The notes under the pieces: model-generated
The model's database searches: none
The model's input: the letters and a program-made list of their open reading frames with translations, nothing else
What the model was told of the DNA's origin: nothing
Shown: positions 1 through 8,967 of the stretch, piece by piece
How positions within the stretch are numbered: the first letter of the stretch is position 1
Layout: each line of letters starts with the position of its first letter
DNA from: Phytopythium helicoides
Taxonomy: Eukaryota > Oomycota > Peronosporomycetes > Pythiales > Pythiaceae
DNA length: 64,000 bases
Direction: 5' to 3'
NCBI GenBank assembly: GCA_024867545.1
Contig: JANFNE010000037.1
Location: 248,001-312,000 of the forward strand
Program-made: the position numbers and the translations under genes

Positions 1-194
1 TCAGATCGCACGGATATGCTGGAGGTCGCGTTTGGCATGTCACGGGCATGACGCTGAGGTGGTCAAGGCGACTCGAAGGAATGGTGCTGGGCGATTACGC
101 TATGGCACCGACCCCCAAATATCCTGAACTCCAAGATGATTGCATTTTCTGCAAGACGGCAGGGCAACGAAGCACGTTGCTACTGTCGACTATC

Positions 195-330
195 GCCCTA
201 CATGGCATCGCTCCCCGAGCCGCTTATCTCGCTACTCATGCTCCTTACCCACCTTGGTAGCGGACGAGTGTTTGCTCGTGGCTGCTCTCCACGATGGCTC
301 GCACAGCAATCCAAGTGAATTAGTCAGTGT
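195..330 (-). pseudogene. Decayed fragment of GH5 exon 1
   Basis: Read on the minus strand, this stretch retains recognisable pieces of the GH5 linker just after the transmembrane segment. One piece encodes SKHSSATK where the intact gene has NKHSSATK. The DNA around CCGAGCCGCT also matches the Ser/Gly-rich linker of the intact gene in order. Frames are broken and no catalytic part is present. It lies head-out from the intact GH5 gene at 1150, so it is probably a remnant of another rearranged copy. Confidence 0.6.
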
Positions 331-1054
331 CCAACGGGGAAGTGGCTTCCAGGCAGACATTTCACCACAAGTCCGTTGAGAGCGCATGGCGACTGAAGGC
401 TCTCCTGCTGTTGATAACAGCAACGTACTTGGTCACTTTCTTCGTTGCCTTTACATTTTTGTAGAAATCTGTGGTGTCCGAGACGATCGCATTTTCAACA
501 AGAAGGTGAAGTCAACGAAGTACGTTGCTATCATCGACAGCGTTAGCCTTGCACTTCCAGCGCATTCGTGGAGGAAAATCTGCCTGGAATCCACTTCCTC
601 AATGAGCACTGACTGGCCCGCTTGTGTTGTGTGACGAGGAGAGACGCGAATCGAGAGCGGGATGGGAACCTCTGTGCGAATCGAAAGCGTGTAGATGTCA
701 ATAAAATCTCGTTGTAAGTCATTCCAGCTGGGGTCAGAACGTCATTCATGACTAAGCATTCGGAACAGATCTCGAGGGTAGAGTACTCCAGCAAACGTAC
801 GAGCTCTGTCTTCGACACGCAGAACAGGACGAGCAGACGAAATCCACAGGCACACGGTGGCCGTGAGTCACTCCACTCAGTCAAGAGTAATGAGTACAGT
901 ACTCACAACGTCCTCAGTGACATCCGACTCGCCCTAAAAGTTTCGTTGGCCAGTGAATCTAGATACACACAAGGCACAATACCACACCCGGTCGCTATCA
1001 CTCCCACAACAACAAAAATGCTCAAACCAGTGCAGAGTTTCCTCGTCCGACTCA

Positions 1055-1074
1055 ACTCACTTGCCAAATTTCAG
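1055..1074 (+). promoter_or_regulatory. Possible oomycete Inr/FPR-like core promoter
   Basis: The sequence ACTCACTTGCCAAATTTCAG lies about 80 nt upstream of the GH5 start codon. It loosely resembles the oomycete initiator plus flanking promoter region consensus (GCTCATTYYNCAWTTT), with mismatches and one extra base. No transcription data support it, so this is a weak call based on position and similarity. Confidence 0.3.
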
Positions 1075-1149
1075 TCGCTCTACCTCTTGGAGATCCTCAG
1101 ATTCCTACAAGCTTCGTAACACCGAGTGAAGTGAGGTGAAGGAAACACC

Positions 1150-2902
1150 ATGGAGCACCAGTTCCAGTTGATGCAATCGGCCAACTCTCCAGATATCGTA
1201 TCGGACTCAGCCGACCCAGAGGGCACGCCTGTAGTCAACTCGGTCTTCACTCGCGGCTCGCTGCTAGACAGAGAGATCAAGGCCAAGACTATCGAAGCTG
1301 GATTGCTCGATGACAAGCCGCTCAAATACAAGGGTCGCTACCGCATGTGGCCCGGCATCCTGCTGCTAGTCGTGCTGGTTGGAGGCGCCGCGTTCGGGAT
1401 CACCATCGCGGCCATGAACAAGCACTCGTCAGCTACCAAAGCGGACGGGGAATACGAGCAGCGTGAGGCGGACAGCACCTCCATCAACGGCGGGACGAGC
1501 GGCTCAGGGAGCGACATTGTGTCGGATGATGGCGCCGTCGGCAACCCCAAGTCATATCCCAACAAGGGATGTGAACTGCCCAACTACGAGAGCAAGAACG
1601 GAAAGATTGTTGCCGTGGCAGCCAACGGTTCCGAAGTCATCGTCGACATCAAGGGCATCAACTGGTTCGGCATGGAGACGTACGTGGCATGCCATGAAAG
1701 CGCTTACTTTTCACAATCGCTGACCGACCTCTTTTGTCTACAGTGGTAACGAGATCCCGTTCGGCATGTGGAGCAACGCGGATAATGGCACAACAGGCTA
1801 CCAGATCGCCAAGTTCCTCAGCGACAACAAGTTCAACGCCGTGCGTCTGCCGCTCATGATCGAAGCCATCCTCACCAACCCGGTACCCAACACGGCTCTG
1901 ATCAACGAAGCCGACAACCGTGCCGTCGATGTGACGGACTACATTTCTCTCCTCAAATCCATTGTAAAGCTGCTCGGCTACCGCCAGATCGGCGTGCTGC
2001 TGAGTATGCACACTCTCACAGCAGCTGAGTCGGGGAGTCTCTGGTACAACACAAGTGTCGGGATCACGGAAGACGACTTCCTGGACGCCGTCGACGTGCT
2101 TACATCAAACCTCTGCAACGAAAAGTACTGGAACATCATGGGTATCGACGTCAAGAATGAGCCTTCCAAAGCCACGTGGGGTGATGGTTCGGACACGGAC
2201 TTTCGAGCTGGCGCAGAGCTCATTGGCAACCGTATGCTTGGCGGGTGTCCTAGCTGGATGGCCTTCGTTGAGGGTATCAACGCCGACCACTCTGTCACAA
2301 TTGATGGCACCGAGTACGACTACTACGACTGGTACGGCGGAGGTCTGCAGGATGCCGGAGACTACCCTGTCGAGCTCAACACGTCCAACAAGGTCGTGTA
2401 CGCACCGCACTACTACACACCTGCCGTGTACCCGCAGGCGTACTTTTACGACATTGATGCTTCGGCGAGCAACCCCTACGTCGAGATTGACAACGACACT
2501 CTGCTTACCCGCGTTGAGGCTACGACCAACGACATGTTCGCATACCTTGTAAGCGACTCTGGTCCGGCCGTCTTACTCGGCGAGTTTGGCGGTCTGTACG
2601 CGACGGACTTGCATCCGAAGTTGACGACCAAGCGATGCACGGACATGACAATCAAGACCATGCTCGACGGCAACTGGGCTGGTGGGTTTGTCTGGTCGCT
2701 CAACCCCGAGAGTGCGTACCACTACAATCCCGCCAACACGTACAGCACGTTCACAGAAGGAGTCCTGGAAGATGACTGGCTTTCAGCCAACTCGGTCTTC
2801 CTCGAGGGTCTCGCCGCCATGAATGATTTGGCGAACCTCAAGAGCTGGCCGTGCTTCCCCGTCGAAGAATCGTCCTCAGGTTCTTCAGAATCTGCCTCGT
2901 GA
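1150..2902 (+). CDS. Membrane-anchored glycosyl hydrolase family 5 (beta-glucanase/cellulase-like)
   Basis: Predicted as two exons, 1150-1679 and 1744-2902, with a 64-nt intron (donor GTACGT, acceptor TACAG), giving 562 residues. A cytoplasmic stretch of about 65 residues is followed by one hydrophobic segment (about residues 68-90, GILLLVVLVGGAAFG), a Ser/Gly-rich linker and a GH5 catalytic domain. This makes a type II, cell-surface enzyme likely. GH5 features visible are GINWFGMET at the domain start, the acid/base glutamate in VKNEPS (about E316) and the nucleophile glutamate in LLGEFGG (about E457). The family hydrolyses beta-linked glucans; the exact substrate (cell-wall beta-1,3-glucan or cellulose) cannot be told from sequence. 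It converges on the ABCF gene with about 150 bp between stop codons. A nearly identical paralogue at 30687-38756 is disrupted by a retrotransposon. Confidence 0.9.
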
Positions 2903-3051
2903 TGAGCTTGCTATGCTAATCTATGGGGAGAAAGGATATATTTGACCATCGGCTGATCCACAGCGCCAAGTATGACAACCGACACTTCCTTCAAAACTCA
3001 AAATCGAATGCATTCTGCACTGTACCATTTTCATATTGCTAGCTACAGCAG

Positions 3052-5538
3052 CTAGACCCGTCCAAGCGACGCATTGCGCTGCTCTTGCTGTACCTGGTAG
3101 GCGTACACACCTCCTTCCAGGTGCTTCAACGACATGATACCTTTCTTCTTGCTAATCTCGAACACGCGAGCAGGGGGTCGAGCAATGGCACCGTCGTCTT
3201 CCTCGTCGTCCTCGTCACTCGGTCGTGTCATGATCTGAAGAAAGTGGATGTCATGGGAAATGAGCACGACTGCACCCTGGTACTTGCGGAGAGCCTCGCC
3301 GAGCACTTGAATCGTCGTCATATCTAAGTGGTTGGTCGGCTCATCGAGAAGCAGCACGTGCGGTGGGTGTGGGAAAGTCGCCCACGCAAGCCCGACGCGC
3401 ACGAGTTGTCCACCCGAAAGAGACTCGAGAGGTACAGTCATGGCGGTATCTCCAATGATCCCAAAACTGCTCAAGTGAGCACGCAGTTTACCCTCCCTCG
3501 CATTTGGTCCACCAGAAAGCAATGCATCCGTCGCCGTGGACTCGCTTTCGTCCAGCACTTTGTTCAGCAGCTGGAATGGTGTGAGATTCCTCGACCACTC
3601 GTGGCGTTTGAGGTCCTCCACATTATGTTGCATCAGCGCTGACACCCGAGCGCCATGGAAGTATTGCACCTTGCCGGAGTCTGGCTTGAGGACATGATTC
3701 AAAATCTTCATCATCGTTGTCTTTCCGGCACCATTGCGACCGACGAAGACGACCTTTTCTCCGTAGTTGATGGTGAGATTCACGTTCTCAATTACTAACG
3801 GGTCCGTCTTCGTCTTGGAAGCCGGTAACACGCCGTTGTTCGATGTCTTGTACCTGAAGGAGACATTCTCCAGTGAGATCATGGTGGTGTTGTCCAAACT
3901 CGACAAGTTACGGATTTGAGGAGGAGGTGTGGACAGAATCTTCCACGCGCTGCTGCTGTATGCTGTTTCATAAATGGAGGCGTCCTCGACGCCACCACGA
4001 AAACTTAGATAATACCCTGCTCGGTCGCGATTCAACTTGAAGCGATTTCCTTTTTCACTTCGCTCGTATCCGACTCGCTCCAGTTTCTTCTTCTTGGATG
4101 CTACTACTTGCATCTTCTTGTCATCCTTGCTCTTGGTAGCCTGTTGGGACATCTTCGAGATCATTTTTGTCATTCTCTCCGTTTTTTGGTCGATTTTGTC
4201 TTGCTGTCGCTCGAGATATAGCTTTTTTGTATCCATCGTCTCCTCGTATGAGTCATAGTTACCCTCGTAGTATACGAGCTGTTTATCTCGTCCACGAAAC
4301 TGAATGATCTCCGTGACGATTTCATTCAGGAAGAAGCGGTCGTGCGATACAAGAACGATGGTCACGGGACTCCCCAGCACATCTTCGATCGACTGGAGGT
4401 AGTTCTTCAGCCAAAGGATGGACGGCATATCAAGGTGGTTCGTTGGCTCGTCGAGAAGGAGGAAGTCGGGCTCCATGAACAAAACTCGAGCGAGAAGAAT
4501 CCGCACTTGCCACCCGCCACTCAACGAAGCAAGCGGGGCTCCTTGCTTCTCGGCGTTGATGCCCATGCTTGCCAAGATGCGGCGCGCTCGAGCTTCCATG
4601 GACGCTTCGTCGAGGATTTTGAGTGCCTGGAGGTACTCCTCCACCTTGTCGTGAATCTCACGCAATATCGCTGGTTCGTCAGCATCACGAACGATCTCGT
4701 GCTCGTGTGCTAGTCGAGTGTTGGCAAGTTGCTGCTCAAGGTCCGCGACCTTGTGCTCAATCTCAACCAGCCGAAGACGAGCGTCCTTACCGCGCATGCC
4801 GCTGCGCTTGATGGCGATCTTGTTGGCGACCTCCCACGCTTCCTTGGCCTCGATCACCTTGATGCGGAGCAGTGTGTGCAGCAGCTGCGCCTTGTGGGAG
4901 CTGAACGTGTGGGCGTCGTCTTCAGTCGGCTCGCCCGTCAGAGCTGGCTGGAGGATGGCGAGCTTGGCGTGCAGGTCCGAGACGCGCGTGTCTGCGTCCA
5001 GCACGGTCTGCAGCACGGTCTTGTCGAGGCTGGCGTCGGTCATGGAGGACGTGTCGAGCTGGTTGACGTACAGAATCTTGAGTGCCTGCGGGAGTCCCTC
5101 GACGAGTCCGTCGGCCATGGCCTGCAGCAGCGTGGACTTGCCGATGCCGTTGGGCCCGATGAGTCCGTAGTTGGTGCCGTAGTTGAGCTTGAGCTGCGTG
5201 TCGCGCAGCAGCTCGACCGTCTTGCCCGTCGCGCGGCCGCCCTCGGTCGCGATGCTCAGCGTGAACTGGTTCAGCAGCACGTTCTTGCCGAACTCGTCGA
5301 ACGTGACCGTGTGGAAGCGGCTCTGCTGCGACGTGGCCACGATCACCGGCCGCTCGCTCGCCGCCTCGCTCGCCGTCGCCTGCGCCTCCGCCGGCGGATT
5401 CTTCTCGCGCCGCCGCTCCGCCGGCTTCTTCTCGCGCCGCAGCCCGCGCTTCTCCTTGCGTGAGAGCGCCGGCTCGTCGCCACGCGCGTCCAGCGGCGCG
5501 TTCGCCGGCCGCTGGAGCGAGAACATGGTCGGCAGCAT
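3052..5538 (-). CDS. ABC-F family ATPase (soluble twin ABC protein)
   Basis: A single uninterrupted frame of 828 residues. After a charged Lys/Arg-rich N-terminus (about residues 25-50) come two ABC domains and no membrane segments, the hallmark of ABCF proteins, which act on ribosomes and translation (GCN20/ARB1 type). Domain 1 has Walker A GPNGIGKST (about residue 127), signature LSGGW and Walker B FLLLDEPTNHLD. Domain 2 has Walker A GRNGAGKTT (about 599), LSGGQ and VLLLDEPTNHLD. A Lys-rich coiled linker (KKLYLERQQDKIDQK and beyond) separates them. The start could be the first Met or the Met four codons later. Its C-terminal 170 codons occur again at 29957-30545, and a decayed piece lies at 6990-7180. 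The precise ribosomal role is not shown by sequence. Confidence 0.92.
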   Translation of the reverse strand: MLPTMFSLQRPANAPLDARGDEPALSRKEKRGLRREKKPAERRREKNPPAEAQATASEAASERPVIVATSQQSRFHTVTFDEFGKNVLLNQFTLSIATEGGRATGKTVELLRDTQLKLNYGTNYGLIGPNGIGKSTLLQAMADGLVEGLPQALKILYVNQLDTSSMTDASLDKTVLQTVLDADTRVSDLHAKLAILQPALTGEPTEDDAHTFSSHKAQLLHTLLRIKVIEAKEAWEVANKIAIKRSGMRGKDARLRLVEIEHKVADLEQQLANTRLAHEHEIVRDADEPAILREIHDKVEEYLQALKILDEASMEARARRILASMGINAEKQGAPLASLSGGWQVRILLARVLFMEPDFLLLDEPTNHLDMPSILWLKNYLQSIEDVLGSPVTIVLVSHDRFFLNEIVTEIIQFRGRDKQLVYYEGNYDSYEETMDTKKLYLERQQDKIDQKTERMTKMISKMSQQATKSKDDKKMQVVASKKKKLERVGYERSEKGNRFKLNRDRAGYYLSFRGGVEDASIYETAYSSSAWKILSTPPPQIRNLSSLDNTTMISLENVSFRYKTSNNGVLPASKTKTDPLVIENVNLTINYGEKVVFVGRNGAGKTTMMKILNHVLKPDSGKVQYFHGARVSALMQHNVEDLKRHEWSRNLTPFQLLNKVLDESESTATDALLSGGPNAREGKLRAHLSSFGIIGDTAMTVPLESLSGGQLVRVGLAWATFPHPPHVLLLDEPTNHLDMTTIQVLGEALRKYQGAVVLISHDIHFLQIMTRPSDEDDEEDDGAIARPPARVFEISKKKGIMSLKHLEGGVYAYQVQQEQRNASLGRV

Positions 5539-5904
5539 GGCAGATTGAGCTCTGGCGGCCTTTCTGGTGTTGACACGCGAGGATTGGAGTCTAAGTCAGT
5601 AGGTGGGGGACATCGCACGGAAGGTTCGCAGAAGCGGCGGTGCGGTAATAGACTTGAGGTTTGTAGGGAAGCGGGGCCGACTGGACGAATATGAGGTAAT
5701 GACGGGTATTGATTTAGATTGTGATCCTTTTGGTCAGCTTCAACTTGGTCGCGAAAAGCTCGATGGAATGGACGGTCGATTTGTATCTCTCAGGTTGACA
5801 CTTTGCTTGCCCAACTTTTCTCTTTGATGGCAGGCTCTCATTTGATTAGGACTGGTACGACACGTTATGAATCCGAGTTGTGCAGAGGGTAGAGTTGGGC
5901 TCGT
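5539..5904. other. Intergenic, 5' side of the ABCF gene
   Basis: I see no coding region here. It should contain the promoter and leader of the minus-strand ABCF gene, but I recognise no clear motif. Confidence 0.4.
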
Positions 5905-6265
5905 AAATCATGGATCGCAGAGCAAAACTTGCTCAATGTCACTCAAGTACTCTTCTGCGTCCATGAGCAACGAGAGATCCGAGTTGGACACGTTGTTCGT
6001 GGCAAAATTAGATGCTTTCCCGCTCAGGATAAGCTTGAGCTCAGTGCAGTAGGGCGTTCCCACTGCAAGAATGGACCAAGTTGCCGAGTTCACAGAGCGA
6101 AGAACTAGAGGATCGATCCAAGCCCAAAATGTTGTCACAATAGTGATGCTGAGGCAAATGTACGATAAAGTGCTTGAAAGAGCATTGACTTGTTCGGGGA
6201 GCTCCTACAGCGAAATGTTTGCTCAGGATGTCGCACTGCAGAACGGAGCATCTCCAAAAGCGGCG
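5905..6265 (-). pseudogene. C-terminal relic of the LRR/transmembrane family A
   Basis: On the minus strand this encodes TFWAWIDPLV, then GTPYC and LMDAEEYLSDIEQVL. These match in order the C-terminus of the family A gene ending at 13457 (TAFWAWIDPLV, GTPYC, LMDPDKFLSDIQEVL). DNA similarity continues upstream (higher coordinates) into the last leucine-rich repeat, but with broken frames. No start or membrane part is present. It is an isolated 3' fragment about 5 kb from the nearest family A gene and in opposite orientation. Confidence 0.75.
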
Positions 6266-6429
6266 AAACCAGGATCTTGGATTCCTACATGTTTCAAGCT
6301 ACTTGAGCCTACAGCAACTGAATAGCCTTTTTCCCATGAGTTGAGTAGATGCTTGGGTAAGATCTGTTTTTCGCGCTCCATTCATCTTCATTTCTTCATA
6401 ACAAGAGTGCAAACGCAAACGACCAAGGC

Positions 6430-6470
6430 AAAAAAAAAAAAAATGTAATGCGAGCGTTTTTTTTTTTTTT
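6430..6470. repeat. A14 ... T14 inverted homopolymer pair
   Basis: Fourteen A residues, a 13-nt spacer and fourteen T residues can form a simple stem-loop. It lies between two gene relics, so it may mark an old rearrangement joint, but it could be chance slippage. Confidence 0.5.
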
Positions 6471-6744
6471 GCTCTGGCAAGCATGAGATTTGTATCGGGT
6501 ACCTACCTAAACGGCAACCCAACATCCCCTTGACCTCCTATTGCACGCAACATAAACCGTATGACAGTGGAGCACTGGGTAGTGGCTGTTGTTGATCTGC
6601 CTAGGGTTGGTCGGGCCACGGTGTCTTTTGCACACCCTCAACAGGGTTGCTCTTCTAGTCTGAGATTTAAACACCATTTCGGTTTTATAAACTCCATCTT
6701 GTCACGAATGTTGAGATCTGTCGCGAGTGACACGCATTAGATTC

Positions 6745-6955
6745 GTACACCGAAGCGCCGTGTAGGCACAGCGATCAAGACCATACTCACCACCAACTGG
6801 GATGGTGGTTTTGTCCAGTTAGCGACGCATCGAAAACCACTCCAGCCAGCCGACATATTCAGGATGTCCTTAGGAGATGTCGACTGAATGGCAACTGACT
6901 CGGTTTTCCCCGAGGGTCTCGCGGCCATGAATGATCTCCCAAACCTCAACTAATG
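6745..6955 (+). pseudogene. Decayed C-terminal fragment of GH5
   Basis: The DNA keeps the order of the GH5 3' end: CGATCAAGACCAT..CAACTGGG..TGGTTTTGTC, then CTCGGTTTTCC.CGAGGGTCTCGC and GCCATGAATGAT. The intact gene has the same blocks at about 2650-2840. A segment between them is deleted and frames are broken. It is followed immediately by a decayed ABCF fragment in the opposite orientation, the same convergent arrangement as at 1150-5538. This is therefore a third, older copy of the GH5/ABCF block. Confidence 0.7.
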
Positions 6956-6989
6956 ATCATGCTTCTTGGTCGAGAATCGTCCTCAAGAT

Positions 6990-7180
6990 ATTTGATCTTT
7001 AGACTGAGCACGAGCGTGAGAGTAATTGGCCATCAGCTGGCTCACAGTGAACAAAAGAGGTGGGGGTGAGCACAACTGTACCCTAGCACTTGCAAAAAGA
7101 ATCTCTCCAGCCAACATTTGAGTCGTTGTAATTTCCAAGTGGTTTGTCGGCTCATTCAAAGCACGAATTGAAGCGATAAC
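6990..7180 (-). pseudogene. Decayed fragment of the ABCF gene (second ATPase domain)
   Basis: On the minus strand the frame reads LNEPTNHLEITTTQMLAGE where the intact ABCF gene has LDEPTNHLDMTTIQVLGEA, so it covers the Walker B region of domain 2. The first Asp of the Walker B DEPTNHLD is Asn here and the rest is frameshifted or missing. It sits directly after the GH5 relic, consistent with decay of a duplicated GH5-ABCF block. Confidence 0.7.
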
Positions 7181-8427
7181 AAGAAACACTCTCATCCTGT
7201 GGCCCACAGGCTGTGGGTGGGCTTGAGCTTTTACTATTTTCGCTTGACGAGAATTCCTTCTCGATCTTTCCCGGTCACGGATAACAATTCGCTACTACTG
7301 CCTTACGAATAGCTCTCTCTCTCTCTCGCCCATCGTTCACCAACTCCGCCAGCTCCTTGCTGCTCCTATACAATCCCCCTGTGAAATAGTAGGTACAGTG
7401 CTGATCGCATCTGTGCCGATGGGATCGCACCTTTGCCGACATCGTGTGACTCTTGCACGAACAATGCGAAGAAGAGCTGCTCGAAGTGCCGAGCAATCTG
7501 CTTGGGTGGCTTGTAGAGATGCCGGAGGAAGGAGTGGCGATGACCACTCGTGCCGTGGAATCCCATAATGAGACGCTGTACTGGGACTCGTGCGCCAGCC
7601 TCCGTCCATACGGAAGCCTGAGCACATGGTGATCACCAACTCTTCTCTACGCTCTGGCTATCCAAGAGCCCCCTTGCCTCTCAATCTCGGCGTCATTCTC
7701 GAATTCGACGCCATCGCCACAGTCGCCCCGTCATCCTTCGGAAGATCGCCAAACTTCAGAAACCAACTTCAGAAAGAAGAGAGCGATGGACAGCCACCAG
7801 CACTACGCATCGATGCGCTCGAGCAACACGTCGGAAGCCGCGGCCACCGGTCAAGCCCACGTGGAGAAGGAGCGGGTGATGCCTCGGTGGCGAGGCTCGC
7901 GTGCGAGCGCCATCCGCATCCCCGCGTTCCTTATCCCTCGGTCGGCCAGCCAGCTCATGGACCGCCACTACCGCGCGCACGGGCCCTCGAGAAGGAGCCA
8001 GGTTTGAAAGGAGACGAGCTGTCAACGTCGACAGACATGTGTGTGTGGAGATGATGTACACGAGCTAGTCAGTGTCGTGGTGATGAGTACAACGTGTGCT
8101 TGCAGTTGGAACTTCTCTCTCTCTCTCTTCTCGCGCGGCCCTATGCGGCGCCTTCTTCCATTCTCGTCCACTTTGCGTGATCGAATGATGGCTCCGTGCA
8201 GTCAAAGGCTTCCATGGCGGGAAGCACCTCCATGGATCGTTGCTTCTGTGCTGCAGATGTGACGGGATCGTTCGGATGAGTGGAGCACCACCGGCAGGCG
8301 GCACCACGCGCGCTTTTCTGCGAAAATCGCTCCAGCATGAAGAAAAAAGCGACAAGCTAGCAACGAAACTCGGTCGAGAAGACCGAAAGCATCGCGTGGC
8401 ACGACGCAATGCCCACGCCGCGACGCC
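7181..8427. other. Intergenic region before the kinase locus
   Basis: No homologous coding region was recognised. It contains two short CT microsatellite tracts (about 7312-7330 and 8107-8131). The only plausible small reading frame is at 7786-8007. The GC-rich part from about 7780 may be 5' leader or promoter of downstream genes. Confidence 0.4.
7786..8007 (+). CDS. Possible small protein of 73 residues, unrecognised
   Basis: An ATG-initiated GC-rich frame with a basic, Arg- and Ser-rich product (starting MDSHQHYASMRSS) ending TGA. I recognise no domain, signal peptide or membrane segment. Base composition is more coding-like than the flanks, but the length allows chance occurrence. It could also be a 5' exon; the candidate donor near the end (CAG/GTTTGA) is not a typical oomycete donor. 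Confidence 0.25.
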   Translation: MDSHQHYASMRSSNTSEAAATGQAHVEKERVMPRWRGSRASAIRIPAFLIPRSASQLMDRHYRAHGPSRRSQV

Positions 8428-8923
8428 ATGGCCGCGAAGATGAAAGGCATCAAGCGCATGAAGCTCAGCCCTCCGCCATTTTCGGCAACGACGGTACGTG
8501 TTTTAGCGAATTTCCCAAACTTGAAAACCTCATATAGTAAATATCAAACCTCTCACAGGCAATATTTGACCTCATCATGTGCATAGCCGCGACGAACTGA
8601 ACTTGAAGTTCAGCAACATACAAAATTCAAGACAACCCGCGGTCAGCTGCATCAACTCGTAGCTCCTCTTTTTCTCTTGCTTTCAGTATCCTCCGTCGTA
8701 CCACCCAACCTACGGTACTGCACCCACCACCACGGTACTCCCTCTCCATTCCATGTCATTCCGCATCACCACCTTCCGAGCCAAAGCTGCTCGCCAAGCT
8801 CCAGCTCCAGCCAAAGCTCCAGCTCCATCCAAAGCTCCAGCTCCAGCCAAAGCTCCAGCTCCGCGTCGCCTATCAATAGCGAGGCCTGCGGCCTTGTCGC
8901 GGTCGTTTCCAGCGCCAGAATAG
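8428..8923 (+). CDS. Possible small spliced gene, Ala/Pro/Lys-rich product
   Basis: ATG at 8428 opens a short exon (8428-8493, starting MAAKMKGIKRMKL). A strong donor (GTACGTG) follows, and a pyrimidine-rich acceptor ends at 8686 (CTTGCTTTCAG). Joined to 8687-8923 the frame stays open to TAG, giving 100 residues with an AKAPAP-type repeat encoded by an 18-bp tandem repeat. The splice signals are good and the start context is plausible. However, the product has no recognised domain and the second exon overlaps the upstream extension of the kinase frame. It may equally be a 5' leader intron of the kinase transcript. Confidence 0.3.
8798..8863 (+). repeat. 18-bp tandem repeat (about 3.7 units)
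   Basis: Units of GCTCCAGCTCCAGCCAAA repeat directly, one with a single change. They encode AKAPAP or Ser-rich low complexity depending on frame and lie just upstream of the preferred kinase start. Confidence 0.8.
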
Positions 8924-8967
8924 CGCGCGCGCTGCGTAATTTTAGCGGCGAGGCGGGTCTGCGCGCC

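Larger units (their letters stand above)
1..1149. other. Region upstream of the GH5 gene, no intact gene seen
   Basis: No convincing complete coding region is visible. The stretch holds a decayed reverse-oriented piece of GH5 exon 1 (listed separately at 195-330). Two loosely similar segments, around 135-190 and 480-540, share pieces such as GCATTTTC followed by CAACGAAG and ACGTTGCTA. They look like an old duplicated sequence whose source I cannot name. Confidence 0.5.

Noticed and set aside
4729..5463. 244-codon plus-strand frame inside the ABCF gene
   Set aside because: It is antisense to well-conserved ABC domains and GC-rich; a shadow frame.
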